The notes beneath the pieces are model-generated. The model worked only from the letters and a program-made list of their open reading frames with translations, was not told the origin of the DNA and ran no database searches. A program made the position numbers and the translations under genes. Below, piece by piece: positions 51,378-60,773 of a DNA stretch of 64,000 nucleotides; positions within the stretch are counted from its first letter, which is position 1; every line of letters begins with the position of its first letter. The DNA is from Caballeronia humi (GTDB taxonomy: Bacteria; Pseudomonadota; Gammaproteobacteria; Burkholderiales; Burkholderiaceae), in NCBI RefSeq assembly GCF_001544475.1, contig NZ_FCNW02000004.1:222191-286190 (forward strand), read 5' to 3'.

Positions 51378-53012
51378 TTAGTTGCTGCTGCCGGTAGGTG
51401 TCGAGAGCTTCCGCATCGCTTCGTCGACCGCCTTCTTCATGCTGAGCGTATCCGCGCCCTGACTCGGCGGATAGTCCTGCAAACTCTTCAAATGCGCCTG
51501 CAGAAATGGCACGCCCGCCGTCGGCGCCCACAGCTTCTGCGCGACGAACTTGCGGCCGATATAGCCCCACTCCGGCGACTCGGGGTCCATTTTCTCCTGC
51601 GGGTCCATCAGCAGGTTGAAGACGTACGGCACGCTCGGATAGGTCTTCTCGTTGAACCAGCTACCGTCCTTCTTGATGCCGATATGCATCTTCCACGCAT
51701 CGACGCGGATCGCCATCAGGTCGGTTTCGTCGTAGTAGAAGAACTCGCGTCGCGCTGATTTATCGGTTTTCGCCGCCCAATAATCCAGATTGTTGTAGCC
51801 ATCGAGATGAACCTTGTAGGTCGTGCCATTCATCTTGTAGCCCTTCAGCAGATCCTGTTTCAGGTTCGGCAAACCCGCGGCCGCGGCCAGCGTGACGAAC
51901 AGGTCCTCATGGCTCTGGATGCCGTTCAGGTCCGTACCGGGCTTGATCACGGCGGGCCAGCGGATCAGGCACGGCACTCTCACGCCGCCCTCCCACGTCG
52001 TACCCTTTTCGCCGCGAAACGGCGCGTAGCCGCCGTCCGGCCACATCATCAGTTCGTTGCCGTTGTCGGTGGTGTAGACGACGATTGTGTTCTTCGACAC
52101 CCCCATCTCGTCGAGCTTCTTGAGGATCATGCCGACCTGCTCGTCATGCTCCAGCATCTTCGCGCGCACGACGTCCTGTTCCGCGCGCCCTTCCGCCACT
52201 GCCTGTTGAAGGTACTTCATCTGCGGATGCGACCAGATGTGGATCGCCGTCGTGTTGAACCAGACGAAGAACGGCTTGCCCGTCTTGCCGGTGCGGTCCA
52301 TCCAGTCGAGCGTTTGCGTGACGACTTCCGAATCGAACGTCTCCATGCGCTTGCGGGTCAGCGGCCCGGTGTTCTCGATGCGCTGCTTTCCGACGCGGCC
52401 GAATTTCGGATCGTCGGTGGAATCGTCGCTGCTCGTGGCCCATGTGTGCAGGACGCCGCGCGGTCCCACATCCTTCGTGTATTGCGGGTTGCGCTGGCCC
52501 GGATAGTCGAGCTCTTCCGGTTCCTCCTCGGCATTCAGGTGATACAGGTTGCCAAACCATTCATCGAAGCCATGCACGGTCGGCAGGAATTCGTTGCGGT
52601 CGCCGAGGTGGTTCTTGCCGAACTGCGCCGTCGCGTACCCTTGCGACTTCAGTACTTCGGCAAGCGTCGGGTCGGTCTTCTGAATGCCGCGCTTCGAACC
52701 GGGGATGCCGATCGTGGTCATGCCGGTGCGTATCGGCATCTGGCCCATGATGAACGCGGCACGGCCAGCAGTGCAACTCGGTTGCCCGTACTGGTCGGTG
52801 AAGAGCGCACCGTCGCGGGCGAGACTATCGATGTTGGGCGTGCGGCCCATCATGCCGTGATCGTAGGCGCCGACATTCCACATGCCTATGTCGTCTCCGA
52901 AGATCACGACGATGTTGGGCTTGTCAGTCGAGGTCTGGGCGGAGCCGAATGCGGGGAATAGCAGCGCTGTCAGCGAGAGGAATGCGGCGATTGTGAATCG
53001 GCCCAATGTCAT
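51378..53012 (-). CDS. Periplasmic arylsulfatase, type I (formylglycine)
   Basis: A 544-residue sulfatase. A signal peptide (FTIAAFLSLTALLFPAFGSAQ) is followed by the metal site NIVVIFGDDIG (Asp40, Asp41) and the modification site C80-T-A-G-R84. This C-x-A-x-R form still meets the formylglycine rule, so it needs a formylglycine-generating enzyme, not seen here. TTDNGNELMMWPDGG is a further family motif. It hydrolyses sulfate esters, probably aryl ones. Location beside a hydroquinone cluster allows the idea that it frees phenolic substrates from sulfate conjugates. Confidence 0.88.
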   Translation of the reverse strand: MTLGRFTIAAFLSLTALLFPAFGSAQTSTDKPNIVVIFGDDIGMWNVGAYDHGMMGRTPNIDSLARDGALFTDQYGQPSCTAGRAAFIMGQMPIRTGMTTIGIPGSKRGIQKTDPTLAEVLKSQGYATAQFGKNHLGDRNEFLPTVHGFDEWFGNLYHLNAEEEPEELDYPGQRNPQYTKDVGPRGVLHTWATSSDDSTDDPKFGRVGKQRIENTGPLTRKRMETFDSEVVTQTLDWMDRTGKTGKPFFVWFNTTAIHIWSHPQMKYLQQAVAEGRAEQDVVRAKMLEHDEQVGMILKKLDEMGVSKNTIVVYTTDNGNELMMWPDGGYAPFRGEKGTTWEGGVRVPCLIRWPAVIKPGTDLNGIQSHEDLFVTLAAAAGLPNLKQDLLKGYKMNGTTYKVHLDGYNNLDYWAAKTDKSARREFFYYDETDLMAIRVDAWKMHIGIKKDGSWFNEKTYPSVPYVFNLLMDPQEKMDPESPEWGYIGRKFVAQKLWAPTAGVPFLQAHLKSLQDYPPSQGADTLSMKKAVDEAMRKLSTPTGSSN

Positions 53013-53122
53013 GGAAGTCTCTCTTGTCCACCGCCGTGCCTGGAAAAAAATGACTTAGTTTCGACAAACCATTCAATCGCGCTGATCATTTCGATTTTTT
53101 GCGGAACGCAAGGGGCGTTCTT

Positions 53123-53153
53123 CAGGAACGGTAGTGCACGCGTTCCTGTTTTT
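53123..53153 (+). terminator. Orphan plus-strand intrinsic terminator
   Basis: CAGGAACG (53123-53130) pairs perfectly with CGTTCCTG (53141-53148) over a 10-nt loop, followed by TTTTT (53149-53153). It fits plus-strand termination, but no plus-strand gene ends nearby; the flanking genes are on the minus strand. A short RNA starting near 53090 is possible: TCGACA at 53061 and GATCAT at 53084 are weak -35/-10 candidates. Confidence 0.6.
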
Positions 53154-53240
53154 CAAACTCAGTTACGTGAAAGATGGGGCGGCGCCTGATCGATGATTGT
53201 TTTACTTGTGACGACAGGACACGCCGGGAGACTGACCGCC

Positions 53241-53263
53241 CGGAACATATGATGAATGTTCCG
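53241..53263. promoter_or_regulatory. Perfect dyad between HDAC-family and sulfatase genes
   Basis: CGGAACAT (53241-53248) and ATGTTCCG (53256-53263) are perfect 8-bp arms with a 7-nt spacer. It lies 30 bp past the HDAC-family stop and about 230 bp before the sulfatase start (minus strand). It could be a U-less terminator of the former or an operator of the latter. Confidence 0.45.
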
Positions 53264-53292
53264 AACCGGGAAAACGACGATCAGAGACCCGC

Positions 53293-54225
53293 TTACCCCA
53301 TCAGAGCGCGAACGTGGGCAGCCGTCCCGGTCGCTAGTCCTTCGAGACTATAGCCACCCTCGAGAATCGAAACGATCCGTCCACGACAAGTCGATTCCGC
53401 GATCCGCATCAGCTCCAGCGTGATCCACTGAAAGTCGTCGTCCTCGAGGTTGAGGCCCGCGAGCGGGTCCAGCCGATGCGCATCGAACCCGGCGGAAATG
53501 ATGATGAGTTCAGGATCGAACGCACGAATGGCCGGCAGCATGTCTGCTTCGATCCTTGAACGGAAGAGTCCGGAATCGCAGCCCGGCGGCAACGGCACGT
53601 TGACGATGTTATGGCTCACGCCGGTCTCGGATGCTCTGCCCGTGCCGGGATACAAAGGCGACTGATGGCTCGAAGCATACAAAAGCTCCGGACGGTTATA
53701 GAAAGCCGCCTGCGTGCCATTGCCATGATGAACGTCGAAATCGACGACTGCGACGCGCTCCAGCTTGTGCACGTCATACGCATAAGCGGCGGCGATCGCG
53801 GCCTGATTGAAGATGCAGAACCCCATCGCCCGCGCCGGTTCCGCATGATGACCGCACGGACGCGTCGCGCAGAACGCATTGCGCGCATCGCCGTTCATGA
53901 CGGCATCGACGCTCGCGCAAGCCGCGCCCACGCAGCGCATCACGGCTTCCCACGATCCCGGCGACATCACCGTATCGCCGCCGTCGAGCGGCACGTAGCC
54001 GCGCTGCGGCGCGATCTCCGCAACTTGATCGATGAAGTCGCGATCGTGGATCAACTCGAGTTGCTCGAGTGTGCCCATCGGCGCGTCACGCCATTCGAGC
54101 GCCGCAAACGATGGCGAACGCAAGGCGCTCAGTACGGTCTCCAAGCGCTCCGGCGATTCTGGATGGCCAGGCCCCGGACGATGTTCCAGACAAGCGGCGT
54201 GGGTATAGACGAGGGTAGTGGTCAT
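53293..54225 (-). CDS. Histone deacetylase/acetylpolyamine amidohydrolase superfamily enzyme
   Basis: A 310-residue arginase/deacetylase-fold zinc enzyme. HRPGPGHPESPERL near the N-terminus, RPCGHHAEP (tandem active-site His), VVDFDVHHGNGTQ (zinc-binding Asp and His) and IISAGFDAHRLDPLAG (second metal Asp) are all present. Bacterial members deacetylate polyamines or small amides in the cytoplasm. There is no clear ribosome-binding site before the ATG at 54225. The gene stands alone between an aldo/keto reductase and the sulfatase, so the substrate is open. Confidence 0.9.
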   Translation of the reverse strand: MTTTLVYTHAACLEHRPGPGHPESPERLETVLSALRSPSFAALEWRDAPMGTLEQLELIHDRDFIDQVAEIAPQRGYVPLDGGDTVMSPGSWEAVMRCVGAACASVDAVMNGDARNAFCATRPCGHHAEPARAMGFCIFNQAAIAAAYAYDVHKLERVAVVDFDVHHGNGTQAAFYNRPELLYASSHQSPLYPGTGRASETGVSHNIVNVPLPPGCDSGLFRSRIEADMLPAIRAFDPELIIISAGFDAHRLDPLAGLNLEDDDFQWITLELMRIAESTCRGRIVSILEGGYSLEGLATGTAAHVRALMG

Positions 54226-54355
54226 CAGCGATCGTGGTTATCGACGCGGGAATGCGGCGCATGGCAAGCTTAGTGCCATGCGCGCATCCGGAACAATCAG
54301 AGATTCTTTGCCGCACCATAGGGTGATCGTTATGGACCGCCGCTTGAGTCCGGAA

Positions 54356-55336
54356 CTATTGAAATCCGGCGATCGCATGCGGTACATACGGCGCTTCGAG
54401 CCGCGCGATCTCCTCCGCCGACAGATTCAGCGAAAGCGCCGCGACCGCATCGGTCAGATGCGCGGGCTTCGATGCACCGATGATCGGCGTCGTCACCGTG
54501 TCCTTTTGCGCAACCCATGCGAGCGCGACCTGCGCGCGCGGCACGCCGCGTTCCGCCGCGACGGCAGCCACCGCTTCTATCACCGCGCGATCCGCATCGA
54601 GCGATGCCGCGTAGAGACCACTGCCGAAATCGTCGGTCTGCTGGCGCTCGGTGGTCTCGTTCCAGTCGCGCGTCAGGCGTCCTCGTGCAAGCGGGCTCCA
54701 AGGCATCACGCCGATACCCATGTCCTTGCACAGCGGCAGCATCTCGCGCTCTTCCTCGCGATACAGCAGGTTCAGGTGATTCTGCATCGTGACGAATGGA
54801 GTCCAGCCGCGTTCGCGCGAGAGATACAGCGCCTTGCTGAATTGCCACGCATACATCGAAGACGCCCCGATATAACGCGCCTTCCCCGCTTTCACGATAT
54901 CGTGCAGCGCCTCAAGCGTTTCCTCGATCGGCGTGCCGTAATCCCAGCGATGGATCTGATATAGATCGACGTAATCCGTACCGAGGCGCCGCAAGCTGTT
55001 GTCGATCTCGTTGAATATCGCCTTTCGCGAGAGGCCCGCGCCGTTCGGCCCCGGACGCATCCGGTTGAACACCTTGGTCGCAATCACGAGGTCGTCGCGT
55101 TTGGTGAAATCGCGCAGCGCGCGGCCGACGATTTCCTCCGACGTGCCGTCCGAATACGTATTGGCGGTATCGAAGAAATTGATGCCTGCGTCCAGCGCCT
55201 GTTTGATCAACGGCCGGCTGCGGTCTTCGTCGAGCGTCCACGGATGCTTGCCGCGCGCGGGGTCGCCGTAGGTCATGCATCCGAGACAGAGGCGCGACAC
55301 GTCGAGTCCGGTCGAGCCAAGCTTCACATAATCCAT
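54356..55336 (-). CDS. Aldo/keto reductase
   Basis: A 326-residue TIM-barrel NADPH-dependent reductase. The N-terminal KLGSTGLDVSRLCLGCMTYG and the catalytic set Asp (NFFDTANTYSDG), Tyr in the same stretch, Lys (IATKVFN) and His (YQIHRWDYGT) fit the AKR families typical of YajO/Tas-like proteins. AAGGAGCACACGC precedes the ATG. Physiological substrate unknown; detoxification of aldehydes is usual. Confidence 0.9.
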   Translation of the reverse strand: MDYVKLGSTGLDVSRLCLGCMTYGDPARGKHPWTLDEDRSRPLIKQALDAGINFFDTANTYSDGTSEEIVGRALRDFTKRDDLVIATKVFNRMRPGPNGAGLSRKAIFNEIDNSLRRLGTDYVDLYQIHRWDYGTPIEETLEALHDIVKAGKARYIGASSMYAWQFSKALYLSRERGWTPFVTMQNHLNLLYREEEREMLPLCKDMGIGVMPWSPLARGRLTRDWNETTERQQTDDFGSGLYAASLDADRAVIEAVAAVAAERGVPRAQVALAWVAQKDTVTTPIIGASKPAHLTDAVAALSLNLSAEEIARLEAPYVPHAIAGFQ

Positions 55337-55366
55337 GCGTGTGCTCCTTGGTTTAAGGTCGCCGGC

Positions 55367-55405
55367 GGCTGCCTGACAGCGGCGCCATCTTCATGACAGG
55401 CAGCC
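55367..55405. other. Long-loop dyad between aldo/keto reductase and dinB
   Basis: GGCTGCCTG (55367-55375) and CAGGCAGCC (55397-55405) are perfect 9-bp arms 21 nt apart in the divergent promoter region. It may be an operator pair. No LexA-type CTGT-N8-ACAG box is seen before dinB. Confidence 0.4.
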
Positions 55406-55543
55406 TTCGGAGCGGCGGGGAGATGTCATCATAGCCGCGAGTAGCAATGCCCGCCGAAGCCCGTTTGCCCGCGACGCCCGCGCTGTTGATAACATAACGG
55501 CACTCTCCTCAAGCACGCCTTAAGCCGCATCGCATCAGCCGAC

Positions 55544-56713
55544 ATGAGCGACCTACCCCGCCGCATCGCGCACCTCGACATGGATGCGTTCTTCGCTTCC
55601 GTCGAATTGCTACGGTACCCCGAGTTGCGCGGGCAGGCGGTCGTGGTCGGCGGCGGGCACCGGTCGGAGCCGACCGTCGACGAGCATGGCACGCGCCACT
55701 TCGTCAGGCTGCGCGAGTACGCAGGCCGGGGCGTCGTGACGACCTCGACCTACGAGGCCCGCAAGCTCGGCGTGTTTTCCGCGATGGGCATGATGAAGGC
55801 GGCGCAACTCGCCCCCGACGCGATCCTGCTGCCGAGCAATTTCGATTCGTATCGGCACTACTCGGAGCTATTCAAGAGCGCCGTCGCGACGATCGCGCCA
55901 CGCATCGAGAATCGCGGCATCGACGAAATTTATATCGATCTGACCGACGTGCCCGGCGAGACGCGCACGCTCGCCCAGCGTATCAAGCGCGTGGTCGCGG
56001 ACACGACCGGTCTCTCGTGCTCGATCGCGGTCGCGCCCAACAAGCTGCTCGCGAAGATCGGCTCTGAACTCGACAAGCCCGACGGCCTGACTCTCCTCAC
56101 CTTCGACGACCTGGAGACGCGCATCTGGCCGCTGCCCGCGAAGAAAGTAAACGGCATCGGGCCGAAAGCGAACGACCGGCTCGCGGCGCTCGGCATCCAC
56201 ACCGTCGGCGATATCGCCGCAGCCGATCCCGCGTTGCTTCAGCAGCACTTCGGTCTGAGCTACGCGACGTGGCTTACGCGCATCGCGGCAGGAATCGATG
56301 ACCGCGAGATCGAGACATCGTCAGTGCCGCGTTCGAAGTCGCGCGAGACGACGTTTTCACGCGACCTGCATCCGCGCCGCGATCGGGCGGAGCTATCCGA
56401 GCGTTTCACCAATCTGTGCGTGCGCCTCGCGGAGGATCTCGAACGGCGCAATCTCACGTCGGCGTGCATCAGTATCAAGGTGCGGTTCAGCGACTTCCGC
56501 ACGGTCACGCGCGATCACACGCTCGAAGCGGGCGTCGCAGATGCCGCGTCGATCCGGCGCGCCGCGACGGAATGTCTGAAGCGCGTCACGCTCGACCGGA
56601 GTATTCGTTTGCTAGGGGTAAAGGCGAGCGCTCTGTCGCAACAGAGCGTCGATGGGAGCGTGCCGAAGTGGGTGCAATCGGAGATGCAGTTCGACGCGTC
56701 CGGGGGAATTTGA
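55544..56713 (+). CDS. dinB: DNA polymerase IV (Y-family)
   Basis: A 389-residue translesion polymerase. AHLDMDAFFASVEL gives the first metal Asp with the steric-gate Phe pair, GIDEIYIDL gives Asp-Glu, and GIGPKANDRLAALGIHTVGDIA is the helix-hairpin-helix of the thumb. The little-finger domain occupies about residues 245-355. A C-terminal beta-clamp motif is not obvious. No SOS box is visible upstream. Its 3' end shares a hairpin with the convergent actP operon. Confidence 0.93.
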   Translation: MSDLPRRIAHLDMDAFFASVELLRYPELRGQAVVVGGGHRSEPTVDEHGTRHFVRLREYAGRGVVTTSTYEARKLGVFSAMGMMKAAQLAPDAILLPSNFDSYRHYSELFKSAVATIAPRIENRGIDEIYIDLTDVPGETRTLAQRIKRVVADTTGLSCSIAVAPNKLLAKIGSELDKPDGLTLLTFDDLETRIWPLPAKKVNGIGPKANDRLAALGIHTVGDIAAADPALLQQHFGLSYATWLTRIAAGIDDREIETSSVPRSKSRETTFSRDLHPRRDRAELSERFTNLCVRLAEDLERRNLTSACISIKVRFSDFRTVTRDHTLEAGVADAASIRRAATECLKRVTLDRSIRLLGVKASALSQQSVDGSVPKWVQSEMQFDASGGI

Positions 56714-56714
56714 C

Positions 56715-56743
56715 GCGACGTACAGCGTGATGCCGTACGTCGC
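56715..56743. terminator. Shared hairpin between convergent dinB and actP
   Basis: GCGACGTAC (56715-56723) and GTACGTCGC (56735-56743) form a perfect 9-bp stem with an 11-nt loop in the 39-bp gap between the two stop codons. There is no U run on either side, so it may work as a bidirectional weak terminator. Confidence 0.5.
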
Positions 56744-56752
56744 AGGAAGCGT

Positions 56753-58423
56753 TTAGTGACTCGCTGACTCCACCGCGCCGATGCCCGTCTCCGAGCGAAC
56801 CGTCTGCGCTTCGAAGCCGGCCTTGTCGATGCGCGCGCGTTCCGACTTGTCGGTCACGGAGAAGAACCAGATCCCGAAGAACCCGGCCGCCATCGAGAAG
56901 AGCGCAGGCGATGCGTACGGGAACGGCGCGCTCGCGTAATGGAACACATCGACCCATACCGCCTTCGAGAGCACCGTCAGCACCACCGCACACAGAAGCC
57001 CCATGAAGCCGCCAAGCGCAGCGCCACGCGTCGTGCAGCCGCTCCACAGCACCGACATGAACAGCACCGGGAAGTTAGCCGACGCGGCGACAGCAAACGC
57101 CAGCGACACCATGAACGCGATGTTCTGCTTCTCGAACACGATGCCGAGCACCACCGCGACGATGCCAAGCACGACCGTCGTCACACGCGAGACACGCAAT
57201 TCGCTAGAGCTGGTTGCGTTGCCCTTCTTGAACACGGTGGCATACAGATCGTGCGAAACCGCCGATGCCCCCGCCAATGTCAATCCGGCGACGACCGCGA
57301 GAATCGTCGCGAACGCCACGGCCGAGATGAAGCCGAGGAACACGTTGCCGCCCACCGCGCTCGCAAGATGCACGGCCGCCATGTTCGCGCCGCCGAGCAA
57401 CTGCTTGCCGCCCGCGTCCTTGAAGATCGGGTTTGTACCGACCAGCACGATCGCGCCGAAGCCGATGATGAAGGTCAGGATGTAGAAGTAGCCGATCCAA
57501 GTCGTCGCCCAGAACACCGACTTGCGCGCTTCCTTCGCGTTGGGCACCGTGAAGAAGCGCATCAGGATGTGCGGGAGGCCAGCCGTGCCGAACATCAGCG
57601 CGATGCCGAACGAGATCGCCGAGATCGGGTCCTTGATGAAGTTGCCCGGCGCCATGATCGAGTCTTTCTTGTCATGGACTTCCACGGCCTTGGCGAACAG
57701 CGCCTCGGGGCTGAAGTGGAATTGCGCGAGCACCATGAACGCCATGAACGTCGCACCCGCGAGCAGCAGGCAGGCCTTGATGATCTGCACCCAGGTGGTT
57801 GCCGTCATGCCGCCGAAGAGCACGTACACCATCATCAAAGCGCCCACGATCACGACCGCGATCCAGTATTCGAGCCCGAACAGCAGCTTGATGAGCTGCC
57901 CCGCGCCGACCATCTGCGCGATCAGGTAGAACGCGACGACCACGAGCGTGCCCGACGCGGCGAACGCGCGAATCGGCGTTTGCTTGAAGCGGTACGCGGC
58001 AACGTCGGCGAACGTGAAGCGGCCGAGGTTGCGCAGGCGCTCCGCCATCAGGAACGTGATGATCGGCCAGCCGACGAGAAAACCGATCGAGTAGATGAGG
58101 CCGTCGTAGCCGTTCGCGTAGACCGCTGCCGAAATGCCGAGAAACGACGCCGCCGACATGAAGTCCCCCGCGATCGCGAGGCCGTTCTGAAAGCCCGTAA
58201 TGCCGCCGCCCGCCGTGTAGAACTCAGCGGCGGACTTGGTTTTGGCCGCGGCCCATTTGGTGATGAAAAGCGTCGCGATGACGAATACGACGAACATCCC
58301 GATCGCCGTCCAGTTCGTCGGCTGCTTGACGGCCTGGCCGAGGTCTCCGCCCGCGGCCATCGCACCCGCCGACAGCGTCAGCAGCGCGCCCGCAGTAACG
58401 TGATGAAGTGCTTTCACTTTCAT
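56753..58423 (-). CDS. actP: Acetate permease, sodium:solute symporter family
   Basis: A 556-residue SSS-family transporter with about 13 helices. [30 protein letters not shown] is the ActP signature region, and the long [34 protein letters not shown] block is typical. A cleavable signal-like N-terminus ([13 protein letters not shown]) is also usual for ActP. The ATG overlaps the DUF485 stop by 4 bp (ATGA). Acetate or a related short monocarboxylate, such as glycolate or pyruvate, is the likely substrate. Confidence 0.9.
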   Translation of the reverse strand: MKVKALHHVTAGALLTLSAGAMAAGGDLGQAVKQPTNWTAIGMFVVFVIATLFITKWAAAKTKSAAEFYTAGGGITGFQNGLAIAGDFMSAASFLGISAAVYANGYDGLIYSIGFLVGWPIITFLMAERLRNLGRFTFADVAAYRFKQTPIRAFAASGTLVVVAFYLIAQMVGAGQLIKLLFGLEYWIAVVIVGALMMVYVLFGGMTATTWVQIIKACLLLAGATFMAFMVLAQFHFSPEALFAKAVEVHDKKDSIMAPGNFIKDPISAISFGIALMFGTAGLPHILMRFFTVPNAKEARKSVFWATTWIGYFYILTFIIGFGAIVLVGTNPIFKDAGGKQLLGGANMAAVHLASAVGGNVFLGFISAVAFATILAVVAGLTLAGASAVSHDLYATVFKKGNATSSSELRVSRVTTVVLGIVAVVLGIVFEKQNIAFMVSLAFAVAASANFPVLFMSVLWSGCTTRGAALGGFMGLLCAVVLTVLSKAVWVDVFHYASAPFPYASPALFSMAAGFFGIWFFSVTDKSERARIDKAGFEAQTVRSETGIGAVESASH

Positions 58424-58725
58424 GCGGCCTCCCGCTTGATCTTGTCGGTCAGATCGTCGTATGTATTGTTGGCGTGACGCACATAGAGGCCCGTAATGAC
58501 CACCGTGAACACGATGACGAAGAGCCCGAGCGGAATGCCGAGCGTCATGACGCCGCTGCCGAGCTTCTTCGCGAGCAGTTCCTTGTCGAAGGCGATCAAG
58601 AGAACGTATCCGTAGTACACGACGAGGACGGCCGCGGTCAGCGTCCATCCGAGCTTCGAGCGCTTGTTCACGAGTTCGTGATAGCGCGGGTTCGACTTGA
58701 TCTTGCGGACGAGGTCTTCTTCCAT
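58420..58725 (-). CDS. DUF485 membrane protein (YjcH-like), partner of acetate permease
   Basis: A 101-residue protein with two transmembrane helices (about 28-48 and 62-82), [17 protein letters not shown] before the first and a charged C-terminal tail. DUF485/YjcH genes almost always precede actP, and here the two overlap by 4 bp. GGCAGGAGACAAA precedes the ATG. It is probably an accessory subunit; its biochemical role is unknown. Confidence 0.9.
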   Translation of the reverse strand: MEEDLVRKIKSNPRYHELVNKRSKLGWTLTAAVLVVYYGYVLLIAFDKELLAKKLGSGVMTLGIPLGLFVIVFTVVITGLYVRHANNTYDDLTDKIKREAA

Positions 58726-59054
58726 TTTGTCTCCTGCCGTGACTCTTTCATTGTCATACGCTGCCCGGAAGACTTGCGGGCGCCGGTTGCGGGCGCCGTT
58801 TCTTCGGAAGATCCCTTGCAGCAGTTTTTGCCGCGCTGGAACAGGTAACGCTCAGCGGTGCATGTCGCTACGTTAAGCATGTCCGCTTACCCGCTTCTTA
58901 CGCGGAGCCTTTCATTTGACCGGGGTTTACGCGTGCGCGGGTTTTCCATGAGGCGCACCGCCGGGGCCGGTTGCAGAAGGGAATCCCGGCATCGTTCGAC
59001 CGTTCGTTTCCTCCGATCGTTACTCTCGTGATAACAGTCGCGTCCCGAACGTCA
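58726..59054. other. Divergent intergenic region between DUF485-actP and mdc
   Basis: The 386-bp gap (58726-59111) has no credible gene. It contains a tandem duplication at 58774-58798 (TTGCGGGCGCCG repeated with 13-bp period) and, at its right end, a candidate mdc promoter listed separately. The tandem copies include GGCGCC palindromes and may form structures in the 5' leader of the actP operon. Confidence 0.5.
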
Positions 59055-59083
59055 TTGAACCGCAAGCTCCCGCTCCCTAGACT
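59055..59083 (+). promoter_or_regulatory. Candidate sigma-70 promoter of the mdc operon
   Basis: TTGAAC (59055-59060) and TAGACT (59078-59083) match the -35 and -10 consensus at 4 of 6 positions each with an ideal 17-bp spacer. Transcription would start near 59090, about 20 nt before the mdcA ATG. Confidence 0.5.
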
Positions 59084-59111
59084 TGGCTTCATGTCCTGAG
59101 CGAGAGTCCCT

Positions 59112-60773
59112 ATGTCCAGTCAAAGTCAGACCCCGTCCCGCTGGGCCACGCGCCGTGCGGAAAAACATCGCCGGCTTGCGCGAGTCGCATCGATCGCGGA
59201 TGGCATGGTGCTGCCCACCGAGCGCATCGTCGATGTCCTGCAGGCGCTCGTCGCCACGGGTGACCGCGTGGTCGTCGAAGGGAACAACCAGAAGCAGGCG
59301 GATTTTCTGTCGCGTTCGCTCGCGAAGGTCGATCCGGAAGTCGTCCACGACCTGCATCTCATCATTCCGAGCGTGAGCCGCGCCGAGCATCTCGATCTCT
59401 TTGAACGGGGCATCGCGCGAAAGCTCGACTTCGCGTATGCCGGCGCGCAAAGCCTGCGCATCTCGCAGTTCCTCCAGGATGGCATCCTCGAGATCGGCGC
59501 GATCCATACCTACATCGAGCTCTATGCGCGGCTCTACGTCGATCTCACGCCGAACGTCGTGCTGTGCGCGGGCTACAAGGCCGATCGCGCGGGCAATCTC
59601 TACATGGGCCCGAGCACCGAGGATTCGCCCTCGCTCATCGAAGCCGCCGCGTTTCGCGACGGCATCGTGATCGCGCAGGTCAACGAGATCGTCGACGATC
59701 CGAAGGACCTGCCGCGCGTCGATATCCCCGGCTCGTGGGTCGATTTCGTCGTGCAGGCCGACAAGCCGTTTTTCATCGAGCCGCTCTTCACGCGCGATCC
59801 GCGCCTCATTACGCCGATCCAGGTGTTGATGGCGATGATGGCGATTCGCGGCATCTACGAGAAGCATCAGGTGCAGTCGCTCAATCACGGCATCGGCTTC
59901 AACACGGCCGCGATCGAACTGATCCTGCCGACGTATGGCGAGAAACTCGGCCTCAAGGGCAAGATCTGCCGCAACTGGACGCTCAACCCGCATCCGACTT
60001 TGATCCCCGCGATCGAAACCGGTTGGGTCGAGAGCGTGCATTGCTTCGGCGGCGAGCTCGGCATGGAAGCGTATGTCGCCGCGCGGCCCGATATCTTCTT
60101 CACCGGCCGGGACGGCTCCATGCGCTCCAATCGCACGATGTGCCAGCTCGCGGGGCAATATGCGGTGGACATGTTCATCGGCTCGACGTTGCAGATGGAT
60201 GGCGAAGGCAACTCGTCTACTGTCACGCACGGACGGCTTACCGGCTTCGGCGGCGCGCCGAACATGGGCCACGATCCGCACGGCCGTCGTCACGCGACGC
60301 CCGCATGGCTCGACCTGCTGCAAACGAACAGCCCGCTCGAACGCGGCCGCAAGCTCGTCGTGCAGATGGTCGAGACGTTCCAGGCGGGCGGCCAGCCGAC
60401 GATCGTCGAATCGATCGACGCTGTCGATGTCGGGCGCGAATCCGGCATGCCGCTCGCGCCCGTGATGATCTACGGCGACGACGTCACGCACGTGCTGACC
60501 GAGGAAGGCATCGCGTATCTGTACAAGGCGCGCTCGCTCGACCATCGCAAGGAGATGATCGCGGCCGTTTCCGGTGTCACGCCGATCGGGCTGAAGAGCG
60601 ACGCAGGCAAGCTCGCCGCGCTGCGCCGCGACGGTTTCGTCGCACTGCCCGAAGACCTCGGCATCCATCGCAGCGAAGCGAGCCGGTCGCTGCTCGCCGC
60701 GAAGAGCATGGCCGATATCGTCGACTGGTCGGACGGACTGTACGAGCCGCCCGCACGCTTTCGGAGCTGGTAA
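59112..60773 (+). CDS. mdcA: Malonate decarboxylase alpha subunit (acetyl-S-ACP:malonate ACP transferase)
   Basis: A 553-residue CoA-transferase-like subunit. It swaps acetyl for malonyl on the MdcC prosthetic group. Family-typical stretches are NNQKQADFLSRSL at the N-terminus, AGYKADRAGNLYMGP, GGELGMEAYVAARPDIFFTGRDGSMRSNR and HGRLTGFGGAPNMGHDPHGRRHATPAW. It is first in the mdcABCDE order. Its stop overlaps the mdcB start by one base (TAATG). GAGAG is a weak ribosome-binding site. Cytoplasmic complex. Confidence 0.95.
   Translation: MSSQSQTPSRWATRRAEKHRRLARVASIADGMVLPTERIVDVLQALVATGDRVVVEGNNQKQADFLSRSLAKVDPEVVHDLHLIIPSVSRAEHLDLFERGIARKLDFAYAGAQSLRISQFLQDGILEIGAIHTYIELYARLYVDLTPNVVLCAGYKADRAGNLYMGPSTEDSPSLIEAAAFRDGIVIAQVNEIVDDPKDLPRVDIPGSWVDFVVQADKPFFIEPLFTRDPRLITPIQVLMAMMAIRGIYEKHQVQSLNHGIGFNTAAIELILPTYGEKLGLKGKICRNWTLNPHPTLIPAIETGWVESVHCFGGELGMEAYVAARPDIFFTGRDGSMRSNRTMCQLAGQYAVDMFIGSTLQMDGEGNSSTVTHGRLTGFGGAPNMGHDPHGRRHATPAWLDLLQTNSPLERGRKLVVQMVETFQAGGQPTIVESIDAVDVGRESGMPLAPVMIYGDDVTHVLTEEGIAYLYKARSLDHRKEMIAAVSGVTPIGLKSDAGKLAALRRDGFVALPEDLGIHRSEASRSLLAAKSMADIVDWSDGLYEPPARFRSW

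Noticed and set aside
55337..55543. LexA-controlled SOS promoter for dinB
   Set aside because: No CTGT-N8-ACAG type box can be found; only a long-loop dyad is present.
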